A DNA stretch of 64,000 nt from Sacculina carcini (taxonomy: Eukaryota; Arthropoda; Thecostraca; Sacculinidae), in the NCBI GenBank assembly GCA_916048095.2, contig OU696595.1, positions 1,010,795 through 1,074,794 on the forward strand, in the 5' to 3' direction. Below the pieces are notes generated by a model. The model saw only the letters and a program-made list of their open reading frames with translations. It was not told where the DNA came from and did no database searches. The position numbers were made by a program, and so were the translations under genes. Positions within the stretch are counted from its first letter, which is position 1. Each line of letters opens with the position of its first letter. Positions 43,613 to 51,310 of the stretch are shown here, piece by piece.

Positions 43613-45100
43613 ATGGAGTCGGACGGGTTTTATGTCACGCTCCCCAGTGTCGCCAGCACATCAACGTTCCCAAACAACACAACAGCCAATTTTACCGTGA
43701 ATCTGGCCCATCCGATTCATCTCGACAACACCCAATGGCGTGTCGCTTTGCACTCTATAATTCTTCCCACCAATTGGCTGACAATCGACAACGACATTAT
43801 CATTTCGGAATCGGCAAACCACGAGGACTTTATAGACGGTAAATTCACGAGGGTAGACATTATCAAACCCGGCACCTATACTTTATCACAACTGGTCAGA
43901 GTATTGCAAGAAACACTGTCCAGCGACAAAATAAAGACGAGTGTATTGCCCGACAACCATTTACGGCTAAACTTGGAAAACACAGTGTTGACAATTAGCC
44001 GGAATCTTGCCCAGATGATGGTCGTACACTATGCGTCCGACTATGTACGACACACAGAGTCCCTTACAATATTCAACTCGGCGGCAAAACAAAGTGAGTT
44101 GAGTATATATTTTCGCCTAAGCAACGTGTTTGAAAAACACTTGAAAATCCGTTCCGATTTGGTCCAGGCACAAATACACAATGACCATTTACAACCACAA
44201 TTGAGACACATGCAAGTGAGCAAGCGTACCCCGACACAAGAAATTGTATTTAACCATCTGTATTATCTGCCGCTGTCACAGTCAACCGTCAACACTGTCA
44301 ACATCAACATTCTCGACGAATCAGACAACAAATTCCCGTTCACCGCCGGCCCGGGACTGATATTGACTCTACACTTTCAGCGAATGGATCAAAAGGATTT
44401 CTATGTAACACTGGACAGCAGTAGCTGTCACGAAATGTACCCTCAAAATTCAGCTGCCAGTTTTCGTATCCACCTACCCCAAACTCTTGGTCTGGATCGT
44501 TCGTGGTCGGTAGGTTTGGCAGACATCACATTTGGTCGTAATTGGCTCAATATTGACAAGACGGTAAACTATTTGTGGCTAAACGGCAGCCCCCACCTGA
44601 TACCCACAGGCCACTACAACACCAACAGAACCTTGCTGGAGACAATTAATCAAGTTTGCAAACAGACAGTGTTTACGCTTTTACCCAGTGGACACGTGAC
44701 AAGTGCCAATGTTGTTGTCATAGTCAACAGTCGACTGGCCCATGCATTGGGCTACGTTCAAGTGCCCGACAACGGTACGCCGTCAATTGATGCAAACACG
44801 CAGTCCTTGTATTTGATGGACATTAATCGGTTGAATCCTGCGCTAATGTACGTCTACATGGACAAGGTGCAGGCACAACTCATTGGTGACAGTATGGCGC
44901 CCGTTCTACGAATCATCAGTCCGTATTCAACGGAGCAGCAAACGTTAAACATTCATCGTACGTTCAGTCCTATTCAGTATGTACCGTTGGAAGACGAACA
45001 TATTTCCGACATTGATATAAATATAAGACAAAGTAACGGTGAATTGGTTTCATTCCAAGAAGAAACGTCGTACCTGACACTTCACTTTAAGCAGCTGTGA
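43613..45100 (+). CDS. penton-like minor capsid protein candidate (duplicated domain)
   Basis: A 495-aa protein of two tandem related domains. Each begins with the pattern 'FYVTL.S' + N + 'F...L..PI/TL', then W and 'NWL.ID' (near residues 5 and 261), and each ends in a 'LTLHF' strand. Beta-rich content and a place next to the pVI-like and hexon-like genes suggest a vertex or minor capsid protein; this rests on context and family recollection, not on a search. The ATG at 43613 is supported by the relic at 58614-59621, which starts at the same residue. The stop shares one base with the next start (TGATG). Confidence 0.6.
   Translation: MESDGFYVTLPSVASTSTFPNNTTANFTVNLAHPIHLDNTQWRVALHSIILPTNWLTIDNDIIISESANHEDFIDGKFTRVDIIKPGTYTLSQLVRVLQETLSSDKIKTSVLPDNHLRLNLENTVLTISRNLAQMMVVHYASDYVRHTESLTIFNSAAKQSELSIYFRLSNVFEKHLKIRSDLVQAQIHNDHLQPQLRHMQVSKRTPTQEIVFNHLYYLPLSQSTVNTVNINILDESDNKFPFTAGPGLILTLHFQRMDQKDFYVTLDSSSCHEMYPQNSAASFRIHLPQTLGLDRSWSVGLADITFGRNWLNIDKTVNYLWLNGSPHLIPTGHYNTNRTLLETINQVCKQTVFTLLPSGHVTSANVVVIVNSRLAHALGYVQVPDNGTPSIDANTQSLYLMDINRLNPALMYVYMDKVQAQLIGDSMAPVLRIISPYSTEQQTLNIHRTFSPIQYVPLEDEHISDIDINIRQSNGELVSFQEETSYLTLHFKQL
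45016..45055 (+). promoter_or_regulatory. pVI-like gene promoter inside penton-like ORF
   Basis: TATAAATA at 45016-45023 (a second register at 45022) and TCATTC at 45050-45055, 30-36 bp apart. The ATG at 45100 follows about 48 bp later. Confidence 0.65.
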
Positions 45101-45495
45101 TGACTAAGGCACAGTTGGTCTTTCGCGGTCCGATGATTCAGCGCGGAAGCGGTTTAGGAAGTATTTTCCGAGGCCTCATGCGCGTGATGGTACCGGCAAT
45201 AAAAACTGTTGCCCGCCAACCAATCACCAAGAAAATTGCCAAGTCGGCACTAAAGACCGGTGTACGTTCGCTACAGGATGTGCTTGAAGGCGAGTCGGCC
45301 GGTGCAGCACTAAAGCATCGCTCCAAACAAGAAGCTCGGCACTTGCTTCAGACAGGTATAAATAGACTGAACCAAACACCCTCGGCTTCAGTCATTCGAC
45401 GACCTGCGAAACGTACAGTTGTCAAGCGACGTCGACCGACACGTGTTTCCAGCGATATTTTCAATAATGCAAAACGTCCAAGAGGGAACATGTGA
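45100..45495 (+). CDS. pVI-like minor virion protein candidate
   Basis: A 131-aa basic protein. It has a glycine-rich amphipathic N-terminal stretch ('RGSGLGSIFRGLMRVMVPAIK'), a helical middle ('LQDVLEGESAGAALKHRSKQEA') and a very basic C-terminus (KRTVVKRRRPTR...KRPRG). Proteins of this build sit beside the capsid genes of Mavericks and resemble adenovirus pVI, a membrane-lytic cement protein; the equivalence is inferred. The ATG overlaps the previous stop (TGATG). The last 29 nt overlap the major capsid gene, whose promoter lies within this ORF. Confidence 0.6.
   Translation: MTKAQLVFRGPMIQRGSGLGSIFRGLMRVMVPAIKTVARQPITKKIAKSALKTGVRSLQDVLEGESAGAALKHRSKQEARHLLQTGINRLNQTPSASVIRRPAKRTVVKRRRPTRVSSDIFNNAKRPRGNM
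45357..45393 (+). promoter_or_regulatory. major capsid gene promoter inside pVI-like ORF
   Basis: TATAAATA at 45357-45364 and TCAGTC at 45388-45393, spacing 33 bp. It predicts a 5' UTR of about 77 nt before the ATG at 45467. Confidence 0.75.
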
Positions 45496-46756
45496 AATTG
45501 CCGAGGTATTTAGCCGACCTGCTCTGGAGACAAGCACCAAAGCATCGAAAACCTATGTCTATTATCCTGTGAGTCGATTAAACAGTCAGGGACCGTTTGA
45601 GTTTCATCTTCCTCCGCTAGGGTCGTCATCAACACGTCCGTCCAAGACTAAACTCTACGGACGCGTCCGTATTGTGGAAAGTGATGGAAGTAATATCTCG
45701 GATACCGATAATGTAAGCGTGGTCAATCTGTTTCCACATGCACTCTTCAAACAAGTGGACTACCAGATTGGTGACACAATTATTTCCGACGCGTCGTCCA
45801 TGTACGGCTATCGTGCCTATCTGGAAACGCTTTTGTCGTACAATAGCAACGCCAAAGCGGGACATTTACGTTCGGGCATGTGGTGTAAAGACACTTGCGG
45901 TCAAATGGACGAGACCGGCTCGGAAAACTCGGGATATACCGTACGTAAAGGATGGGTCGGCAAGAGTAAAGTATTTGATTTCTGTATTCCGCTGCAACTG
46001 GACACCAACCACCAATGCCGTATACTGCCAAGCACCGTGTCCGAGAAAATCAAACTGGTACGCAATTCCGACAAGTTTGCTCTGCTGGGCGACGCTGACA
46101 ATTACCGTATTGAGATTGACGAACTGTGCTTGCACGTGGAAAAAATCACACCACAAGACTCTGTGTGGGTAAACTTTCATAAACACTTGAGCAAAATTCC
46201 GGCCAGATACCCTATACCTCGCGTTCTCATGAAATCCTACACTCTGCCAAAGGGCAACATGGGTGGAACTCTAAACAATATTTTCACCTCCCAAGTACCG
46301 CGTCAGTTGTTGTTGGGTATTGTCAGCACAGAAGCCTACCATGGTGCCATTGATAAAAATCCATGGAACTTTCAACACTACCAACTAAATAGTCTCCAAT
46401 TTTTTGTCAACGGTGAACCGTTCCCCACGCAAGCGTATAAACCCAATTTCGACAAGGGACTCTACATGCGATCCTACCTGTCCTTGTACGACGGCACCGG
46501 ACTGGATACGGAGAATCAAGGTTTAGATATAACACACGCCGACTACGGTGCCGGTTATTCACTCTTCATTGTTGATTTGACTCCCGACCGGTGTGGCGGC
46601 GATCATTTACATCCCAAAGAATTTGGAAACGTGCGTTGTGAATTGACATTTGCTTCGGCATTGCCGGAAACTGTCAATGTCCTGATCTACGCCACGTTTG
46701 AAAACGAAATAAAAATCGACAGCACGGGACGTGTGACTACCGACTTTCAAGTATGA
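45467..46756 (+). CDS. hexon-like major capsid protein candidate
   Basis: A 429-aa protein of the family often labelled F54H12.2-like in animal genomes, the presumed double-jelly-roll major capsid protein of animal Mavericks/adintoviruses. Visible family marks are 'NLFPHALFKQVDYQIGD', 'YGYRAYLETLLSY', a 'WCKDT' box, 'NPWNFQHY', 'GAGYSLFIVDLTPD' and a C-terminal 'TFENEI.ID'. The start at 45467 follows its own promoter; a longer ORF would begin at a non-ATG codon. It overlaps the protease start by four bases (ATGA). Length is normal and no break is seen. Confidence 0.8.
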   Translation: MQNVQEGTCEIAEVFSRPALETSTKASKTYVYYPVSRLNSQGPFEFHLPPLGSSSTRPSKTKLYGRVRIVESDGSNISDTDNVSVVNLFPHALFKQVDYQIGDTIISDASSMYGYRAYLETLLSYNSNAKAGHLRSGMWCKDTCGQMDETGSENSGYTVRKGWVGKSKVFDFCIPLQLDTNHQCRILPSTVSEKIKLVRNSDKFALLGDADNYRIEIDELCLHVEKITPQDSVWVNFHKHLSKIPARYPIPRVLMKSYTLPKGNMGGTLNNIFTSQVPRQLLLGIVSTEAYHGAIDKNPWNFQHYQLNSLQFFVNGEPFPTQAYKPNFDKGLYMRSYLSLYDGTGLDTENQGLDITHADYGAGYSLFIVDLTPDRCGGDHLHPKEFGNVRCELTFASALPETVNVLIYATFENEIKIDSTGRVTTDFQV

Positions 46757-47265
46757 ACGCTGTCGAGCTAGAACAATTGCTGAGTGTTTTGCCCACATTT
46801 TGCGGTGTGTGGGCCTCGGATCGGTTGCGACATTTCACGTTTTCACCCAACCAACGCATGTCTATTGTTGTCAATGTACAACCTCGCTGGCAACCCGGTC
46901 TTCATTGGGTGGTTTTTGCGTGGGATGGTGAAAATCTTCAATTCTTTGATTCATCTGGCACCCCACCCATCTGGCATCCTTCGTTTACCGAATTTATAAA
47001 CAAGCATGGAGGTTATAAATGTTGTGTTGTAAGCACACGCATCATTCAAGCTGTTGAGACTGACGTGTGCGGACATTACTGTGCTCTATTTGTGTCATTG
47101 TTTGACGCCGGCTGGAATCTGCAAGATTTCGTCGCGTGCTTCACTGACAAATTGCACGTCAACAATCGACTTGTGGAGACGGTATGGTTATCCTTATCGA
47201 CTGCGAAGGGTTTCAATATAAGGAATCGCAACTCATCGTCAAGGAGCTGGCCATATACGACATGA
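46753..47265 (+). CDS. adenain-type cysteine protease
   Basis: A 170-aa protease of the adenovirus maturation family (C5/Ulp1-like), expected to cleave virion precursors. The catalytic set is H51 ('GLHWVVFAWD'), D66 ('FFDSSG'), Q99 ('IIQAV') and C110 ('VCGHYCALF'), in the family order. The N-terminal 'GVWASDRL' is shared with the copy at 63569-64000. The start overlaps the capsid stop (ATGA). The last 82 nt overlap the next gene in another frame, and the last ~20 residues differ in type from the diverged copy, as expected in the overlap. Confidence 0.9.
   Translation: MNAVELEQLLSVLPTFCGVWASDRLRHFTFSPNQRMSIVVNVQPRWQPGLHWVVFAWDGENLQFFDSSGTPPIWHPSFTEFINKHGGYKCCVVSTRIIQAVETDVCGHYCALFVSLFDAGWNLQDFVACFTDKLHVNNRLVETVWLSLSTAKGFNIRNRNSSSRSWPYTT
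47014..47047 (+). promoter_or_regulatory. exonuclease-like gene promoter inside protease ORF
   Basis: TATAAATG at 47014-47021 and TCATTC at 47042-47047, spacing 30 bp. The equivalent place in the diverged element (63754 back to 63721, minus strand) has TATAATC and TCATTC at the same spacing. Confidence 0.75.
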
Positions 47266-47705
47266 TGTCCGGGTATATGTGGCACACAATACTGCCCGCA
47301 CCACGGCAGGTTGTCAACCCTGAACGGCGCAGACATTTCACGTATTTGACCGCCACGCTGCACGGACTGGACTACCATTACAACCCCTACAGCACAATAA
47401 AGTACGAGCGCAAGCTGCGGGACGCCACTCGTCTCATCCAGAGCTTAGCTCCTGATCGGATTTACGCCAAGGGCTTGGACAAAGCTCACCGTCTATCCCA
47501 ACTTCTCACCCTCAACATTGAAAACTTGGAAGATGTCCTACCGCCAGAATTCGCCTCAAGTGTTCGAACCACCCCAATCACATACGTTACGCCATGCCCA
47601 TATGACCACACGTTCCCCACCAACTGTGCCCTTGTTAGATGTCAATACTTTGGAAAAATCGCCTATGCCATGTATATGCCTGTGCCTCGCATGTTGCCGT
47701 TTTAA
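47184..47705 (+). CDS. exonuclease-fold-like conserved Maverick protein
   Basis: A 173-aa protein. It opens with 'MVILIDCEGFQ', then 'VKELAIYD', like motif I of RNase H-fold DEDD exonucleases (D-x-E). The conserved 'TATLHGLDY' and 'IYAKGLDKAHRL' follow, and a Cys/His-containing end ('CPYDHTFPTNC'). Similar small proteins are widespread in animal Mavericks and other mobile elements; a nuclease role is inference, since later acidic motifs are not clear. Better kept and broken relatives are at 63060-63584 and 55640-56100. The stop overlaps a poly(A) signal (TAATAAA). Confidence 0.7.
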   Translation: MVILIDCEGFQYKESQLIVKELAIYDMMSGYMWHTILPAPRQVVNPERRRHFTYLTATLHGLDYHYNPYSTIKYERKLRDATRLIQSLAPDRIYAKGLDKAHRLSQLLTLNIENLEDVLPPEFASSVRTTPITYVTPCPYDHTFPTNCALVRCQYFGKIAYAMYMPVPRMLPF

Positions 47706-47709
47706 TAAA
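47704..47709 (+). terminator. poly(A) signal for the rightward gene block
   Basis: AATAAA overlaps the stop codon of the exonuclease-like gene (TAATAAA). The relative at 63056-63061 has the same overlap. Confidence 0.7.
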
Positions 47710-47732
47710 TTGACAGTTTCAACAAGTGACTT

Positions 47733-47738
47733 TTTATT
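47733..47738 (-). terminator. poly(A) signal for the leftward gene
   Basis: AATAAA on the minus strand, about 97 bp after the stop of the gene at 47835-48479. It forms a convergent pair with 47704-47709. Confidence 0.55.
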
Positions 47739-47834
47739 ATACGCGTCAAAAATAAAACAAACATGGTAAATTCAAATGTATATTTGTTGCCGGGTTAAAC
47801 ATCCGAATAAATCCAAACGATGTAAAACATGAAA

Positions 47835-48479
47835 TCAACAAACTTTTCTCTTCTTGCGTCTCGGAGTTCCCGATGCCTCAACGGCCAGCACTTGTTCAAA
47901 TCCCTCGTCATTGAACGGCTCGTAGCGACGTGTCTCCTTCAGATATTTCTTGCGGTCAATGTGGTAGCTGAGCGTAATTCGTTTGGCCCAGCGCATGGAG
48001 TTGCTTGTTTCGTTGGGCGGCTGAAACACTTGAGTTTCGTCTGCGCACGTTAGCGCAACGTAGTCGATATTCATATCCATGCTATCGAATATAGTATCCA
48101 ACAGCACGGTTCGCATTGCCCGACTCATGACAGTATCCAAAACAATTTGTAGCCGACTGTTCTTTTTGAATATTTTCACTCGCGCCGTGCGAATGTTCCA
48201 ATACGGGTCAAAGTACTGTTCAAAGGACATGAGCTTTTCTAGTTTCTTGGCCAGTTTTCTGAATACGACGTTGGTCACCGGCTCTTTGGTCTCTGCAAAG
48301 AGTATCCAAATCCGTTGTTCTAGTGGCTTGCCGCATATTGTGGGATAATTTGTGACAAAACTCACACCGTGCTGCTTCAGCGGTAGAATCCTCTCGGTCG
48401 TTTCGACTTGATCCGGTTGAGGCATACTAACACATGCCATGTTGAAACTTGGTATTTGCGACATGAGGTCTTGAGACAT
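47835..48479 (-). CDS. unknown Maverick protein (opposed strand)
   Basis: A 214-aa protein read leftward, the only opposed gene of the element. The core is conserved with 62366-62959: 'TERILPLKQHGVSFV', 'ICGKPLEQRIWILF', 'FDPYW', 'LQIVLDTVMSRAMR' and 'ADETQVFQPP'. The C-terminus has a strong basic nuclear-localisation-like patch (RRKKRKVC). The N-terminal 20 residues are not conserved. It shares a divergent promoter region with 48895-49194. I do not recognise the family; nuclear action is inferred from the basic tail. Confidence 0.7.
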   Translation of the reverse strand: MSQDLMSQIPSFNMACVSMPQPDQVETTERILPLKQHGVSFVTNYPTICGKPLEQRIWILFAETKEPVTNVVFRKLAKKLEKLMSFEQYFDPYWNIRTARVKIFKKNSRLQIVLDTVMSRAMRTVLLDTIFDSMDMNIDYVALTCADETQVFQPPNETSNSMRWAKRITLSYHIDRKKYLKETRRYEPFNDEGFEQVLAVEASGTPRRKKRKVC

Positions 48480-48543
48480 GTTGAGACGAAAATTTCACAA
48501 GCAGCGAGGCGTACACGTCAGCTCACAACCACTGCTCTCGTTC

Positions 48544-48574
48544 AACTGACTGTCGTCGCTAACCGCTAGTTATA
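48544..48574 (-). promoter_or_regulatory. leftward promoter
   Basis: On the minus strand TATAAC begins at 48574 and TCAGTT lies at 48549-48544, about 27 bp apart, 65 bp upstream of the ATG at 48479. Confidence 0.5.
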
Positions 48575-48838
48575 TGTTGACTGCGCAATAGAACTTGTTT
48601 AGACTTGCATACTTGGCTGTATGTCTGTATGTTAACTGCGCAATAGCACTTGCATACTTGATTGTATGTCTGTATGCTAACTGCGCAATAGCACTTGTTT
48701 AGACTTGCATACTTGACTGTATGTCTGTATGTTAACTGCGCAATAGCACTTGCATACTTGACTGTATGTCTGTATGTTAACTGCGCAATAAGACTTGCTC
48801 AGACTTGGTTGTATGCCAGCTGCGCATTAGAATTTGTT
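48575..48838. repeat. tandem repeat in divergent intergenic region
   Basis: Five or six units of about 45-65 bp built on 'actgcgcaatagcacttg' and 'cttgcatacttgactgtatgtctgtatgttaa'. They lie between two divergent promoters. They could act as an enhancer or origin element, which is not shown by sequence alone. Confidence 0.85.
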
Positions 48839-48841
48839 GAA

Positions 48842-48876
48842 TATATAGTACCGCATATCACAATTTTTCCCTAGTT
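48842..48876 (+). promoter_or_regulatory. rightward promoter
   Basis: TATATAG at 48842 and an initiator-like CTAGTT at 48871-48876, about 31 bp apart, just before the ATG at 48895. Confidence 0.5.
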
Positions 48877-48894
48877 GCTCACCAACCTTGGGTG

Positions 48895-49194
48895 ATGACG
48901 GACGTGCACATGTCGTGCGTATCTCCATCCACACAAATTCCCAACTACAATTATCGATATATTGGCGGTCAGCAAAACAATCTGCAAATTCTCGCTGAAT
49001 CGACCCAGGAATTCACCTCGTTCAAACAGTGTCTATCTACAGCACTCAAGGACGGTGTGTCCGTTCCCGATACATGGACTGCCGATCTCGAAATTATCTA
49101 CGAAACTGCAGACGTCATTTATATTTTGAAGATTGACCGACAGATCAGTAAACACGTGTGCTCTCGCTGCGCCGCTCCGCGTCGCGCCCGCTAA
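48895..49194 (+). CDS. small unknown Maverick protein
   Basis: About 99 aa. Conserved with 61912-62184 in the diverged element: 'MSCVSPSTQIPNYNYRYIGG', 'DGVSVPDTWTADLEIIYET', 'IYILKIDR' and a C-terminal 'H.CSRC'. The homologue begins at the Met equivalent to 48910, so either ATG may be used. The closing CxxC could bind metal. It is followed after 9 nt by the next gene. Conservation between two diverged elements argues that it is real; function unknown. Confidence 0.7.
   Translation: MTDVHMSCVSPSTQIPNYNYRYIGGQQNNLQILAESTQEFTSFKQCLSTALKDGVSVPDTWTADLEIIYETADVIYILKIDRQISKHVCSRCAAPRRAR
49120..49150 (+). promoter_or_regulatory. possible promoter of the last gene
   Basis: TATATTTT at 49120 and TCAGTA at 49145-49150, inside the end of the preceding ORF. 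It is weaker than the other pairs. Confidence 0.35.
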
Positions 49195-49203
49195 CACCCA
49201 AAC

Positions 49204-49578
49204 ATGGAATTGGAATTCAGATCGTCGTCGGAGGACGAAGGGTACAACTCTGACAATGTTGTACCCCGTGAACACGCCTACAATCAATGCAGAAGGCATT
49301 TCCTCGAACGCATGGAAAGGGCAGCCGAAACTGTTCTGCACGAATACGACCTCGGTAACCCTGACGCCGACAGCGATAAAGTATACTTTTTTGCAATATT
49401 TGACAATGAGGGTGCATTGCATGTGCCAACGCACGGATACCATTCATTCACCGAATGCTATGGCGATGCTCAAGACATGTCTCTAGAACTTCCAAATTGT
49501 TTACGAGTCTTGATCATGTATGATCTGTTGACATTGTATTTCACTGTATTTGATAATGAATACAACGGAATGGTTTGA
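49204..49578 (+). CDS. unknown acidic protein at right end
   Basis: A 124-aa acidic protein. The N-terminus is rich in Ser/Asp/Glu (SSSEDEGYNSD), the middle is helical ('RRHFLERMERAAETVLHEY') and the C-terminus is beta-rich. It starts 9 nt after the previous stop and ends about 175 bp before the right TIR. I find no homologue in the diverged copy, so it may be specific to this element or fast-evolving. Position next to the TIR is typical of accessory genes, but no function can be assigned. Confidence 0.6.
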   Translation: MELEFRSSSEDEGYNSDNVVPREHAYNQCRRHFLERMERAAETVLHEYDLGNPDADSDKVYFFAIFDNEGALHVPTHGYHSFTECYGDAQDMSLELPNCLRVLIMYDLLTLYFTVFDNEYNGMV

Positions 49579-49753
49579 AACAAACAGTTTTGAAATATTT
49601 ATACTCAAAGCAAAGACAGAAACGTTCCCCGTCAGTATGGCACCATCTCAAGGTCACCTTGGATGATGCACAATCACGCATCGCGCACGTGATAGCAACT
49701 CTGCTTTTCTTGGCAGCTCTGCAACTCTGCAAAGTACCCCATGACCTCGGTGC

Positions 49754-51160
49754 AATGCACACACCATGATACCGTGCTGACGTCAGCGCATGCGCAGTAC
49801 ATCAAAAACATTCCCCGCCAGTCTGGCGCCATCTCAAGGTCACCTTGGCTGATGCAATACACACACCATGATACCGTGCTGACGTCCGCAGTGCTGACTC
49901 AGCACTGCATTCCATCACACCGTAAAAGTACATGCGTACCCATGACCTCGGTGCACATTACACGCCCATTGTTATGGACATCTACTGCCATCCACCGACT
50001 ATTCACCCCGTTTAAACACACTTGATAAATATTTTTTCAAATAATTTCAATATTTTTAAATCAACTTGTTTTAACACAATTAATTAACATAACCTAATAT
50101 AATATACCAAATACGCGCGCCACTAATGTATCATGTGCGCCACAAGTGTCTCACAAATCTATAAATTAATTTAATTCTCATAACCAAATATAATAAACAT
50201 TAATACGTGCGCCACAATTGTATCATGTGCGCCACAAGTGTCTCACAATTCTATAAATTAATTCTCAAACTAATTTAATAAACATTAATATACCAAATAC
50301 GCGCGCCACTATTTTATCATGTGCGCCACAAGTGTCTCACAATTCTATAAATTAATTTAATTAGCATAACCAAATATAATAAACATTAATATACCAAATA
50401 CGTGCGCCACTATTGTATCATGCGCGCCACATTTGTCTCACAATTCTATAAATTAATTAGCATAACCAAATATAATAAACATTAATACGCGCGCCATAAT
50501 TGTATCATGCGCGCCACAAGTGTCTCACAATTCTAAATTAATTTAATTGTACACTCGTGCTTGCGCACTATATATACCACATTTAAACCATCCTCTTGAA
50601 CCTCTACAATAGCCGAACTGCGTAAGACTCTGCTCGAACCCCGAGGACCTCGGTTCGAATCCCAGCCAGGTAAAAAACTTTCTTCACTCGACACTACACT
50701 CTACACACAAATAATCGAAATAAATAAGATGAATTAAATAAAATAAATAAATAAATAAATAAATAAAATAAAATAAATCAATAAAATAAATAAATGAATT
50801 AATAAATAAATAAATTGATTCAAATATGTATAGATGTCGCTGCTGCGTTCACAGGTACCGACGCTCACCATAGATGGCACCACTTCCGGTCAGGTCAGGT
50901 ATAGGTGGCGCCACTGGTCAGGTACAGGCGGCGCTACTGGTCAAGTATAGAGGGCGCCACTTCCAGTATAGAGGGCGCCACCGGTTAGGTATAGAGGGCG
51001 CCACATGTGCAAAAATGACGTCATAAGGGGGCGGGGCCTAAACCGTGCAAAAACCTGTGACGTCATAAGGGGGCGGGGCCTAAAGCGTGCAAAAACCCCC
51101 CTCCCCCTCCCCCCTTCCCCCACTCTGTGCAAATGTCACAAAGTGTCGCGGTCTACTACT
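49754..51160 (-). repeat. right terminal inverted repeat
   Basis: Inverse copy of 34101-35530. It has about five of the ~90-bp units (50090-50540) and about six of the 'ggcgccac' units (50880-51003). The tip, G-rich run and TGACGTCA modules match the left arm. A partial extra copy of its inner sequence lies at 49624-49675. Confidence 0.93.
50605..50672 (+). ncRNA. tRNA-like segment in right TIR
   Basis: Mirror of 34724-34797. A box-like 'tagccgaactgcgtaag' at about 50609 and B box 'ggttcgaatcc' at about 50652. It lacks a clear four-T terminator close by. Confidence 0.45.
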
Positions 51161-51164
51161 GATG

Positions 51165-51310
51165 CATATTATACTATTATTAACGTATATGATACATATT
51201 ATATTATTAACATATGATATAATACATAATGTATTATTAACGTATAGGATAAACGATGTGATGCTTTAAGTCCAGATTTTGCCATATATATTAATATATA
51301 TATATGCCAT
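51165..51310. other. AT-rich flank
   Basis: AT-rich sequence with 'gtatatgata' repeats, continuous in character with 33950-34095. No gene. Confidence 0.6.

Larger units (their letters stand above)
34101..51160 (+). mobile_element. Maverick/Polinton (adintovirus-like) element, complete
   Basis: A 17,060-bp element. It starts AGTAGTAGACCGCG and ends with the inverse complement. GATGC occurs directly outside both ends (34096-34100 and 51161-51165) as target duplication; a longer imperfect match is possible. Inverted repeats of about 1.4 kb frame fifteen gene candidates. Polymerase B, integrase, packaging ATPase and adenain-type protease together define the Maverick/Polinton class. Hexon-like, penton-like, pX-like and pVI-like genes indicate virion-forming capacity. 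No frameshift or nonsense codon is seen in any core gene. Most genes run rightward; one (47835-48479) is opposed. Confidence 0.95.
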
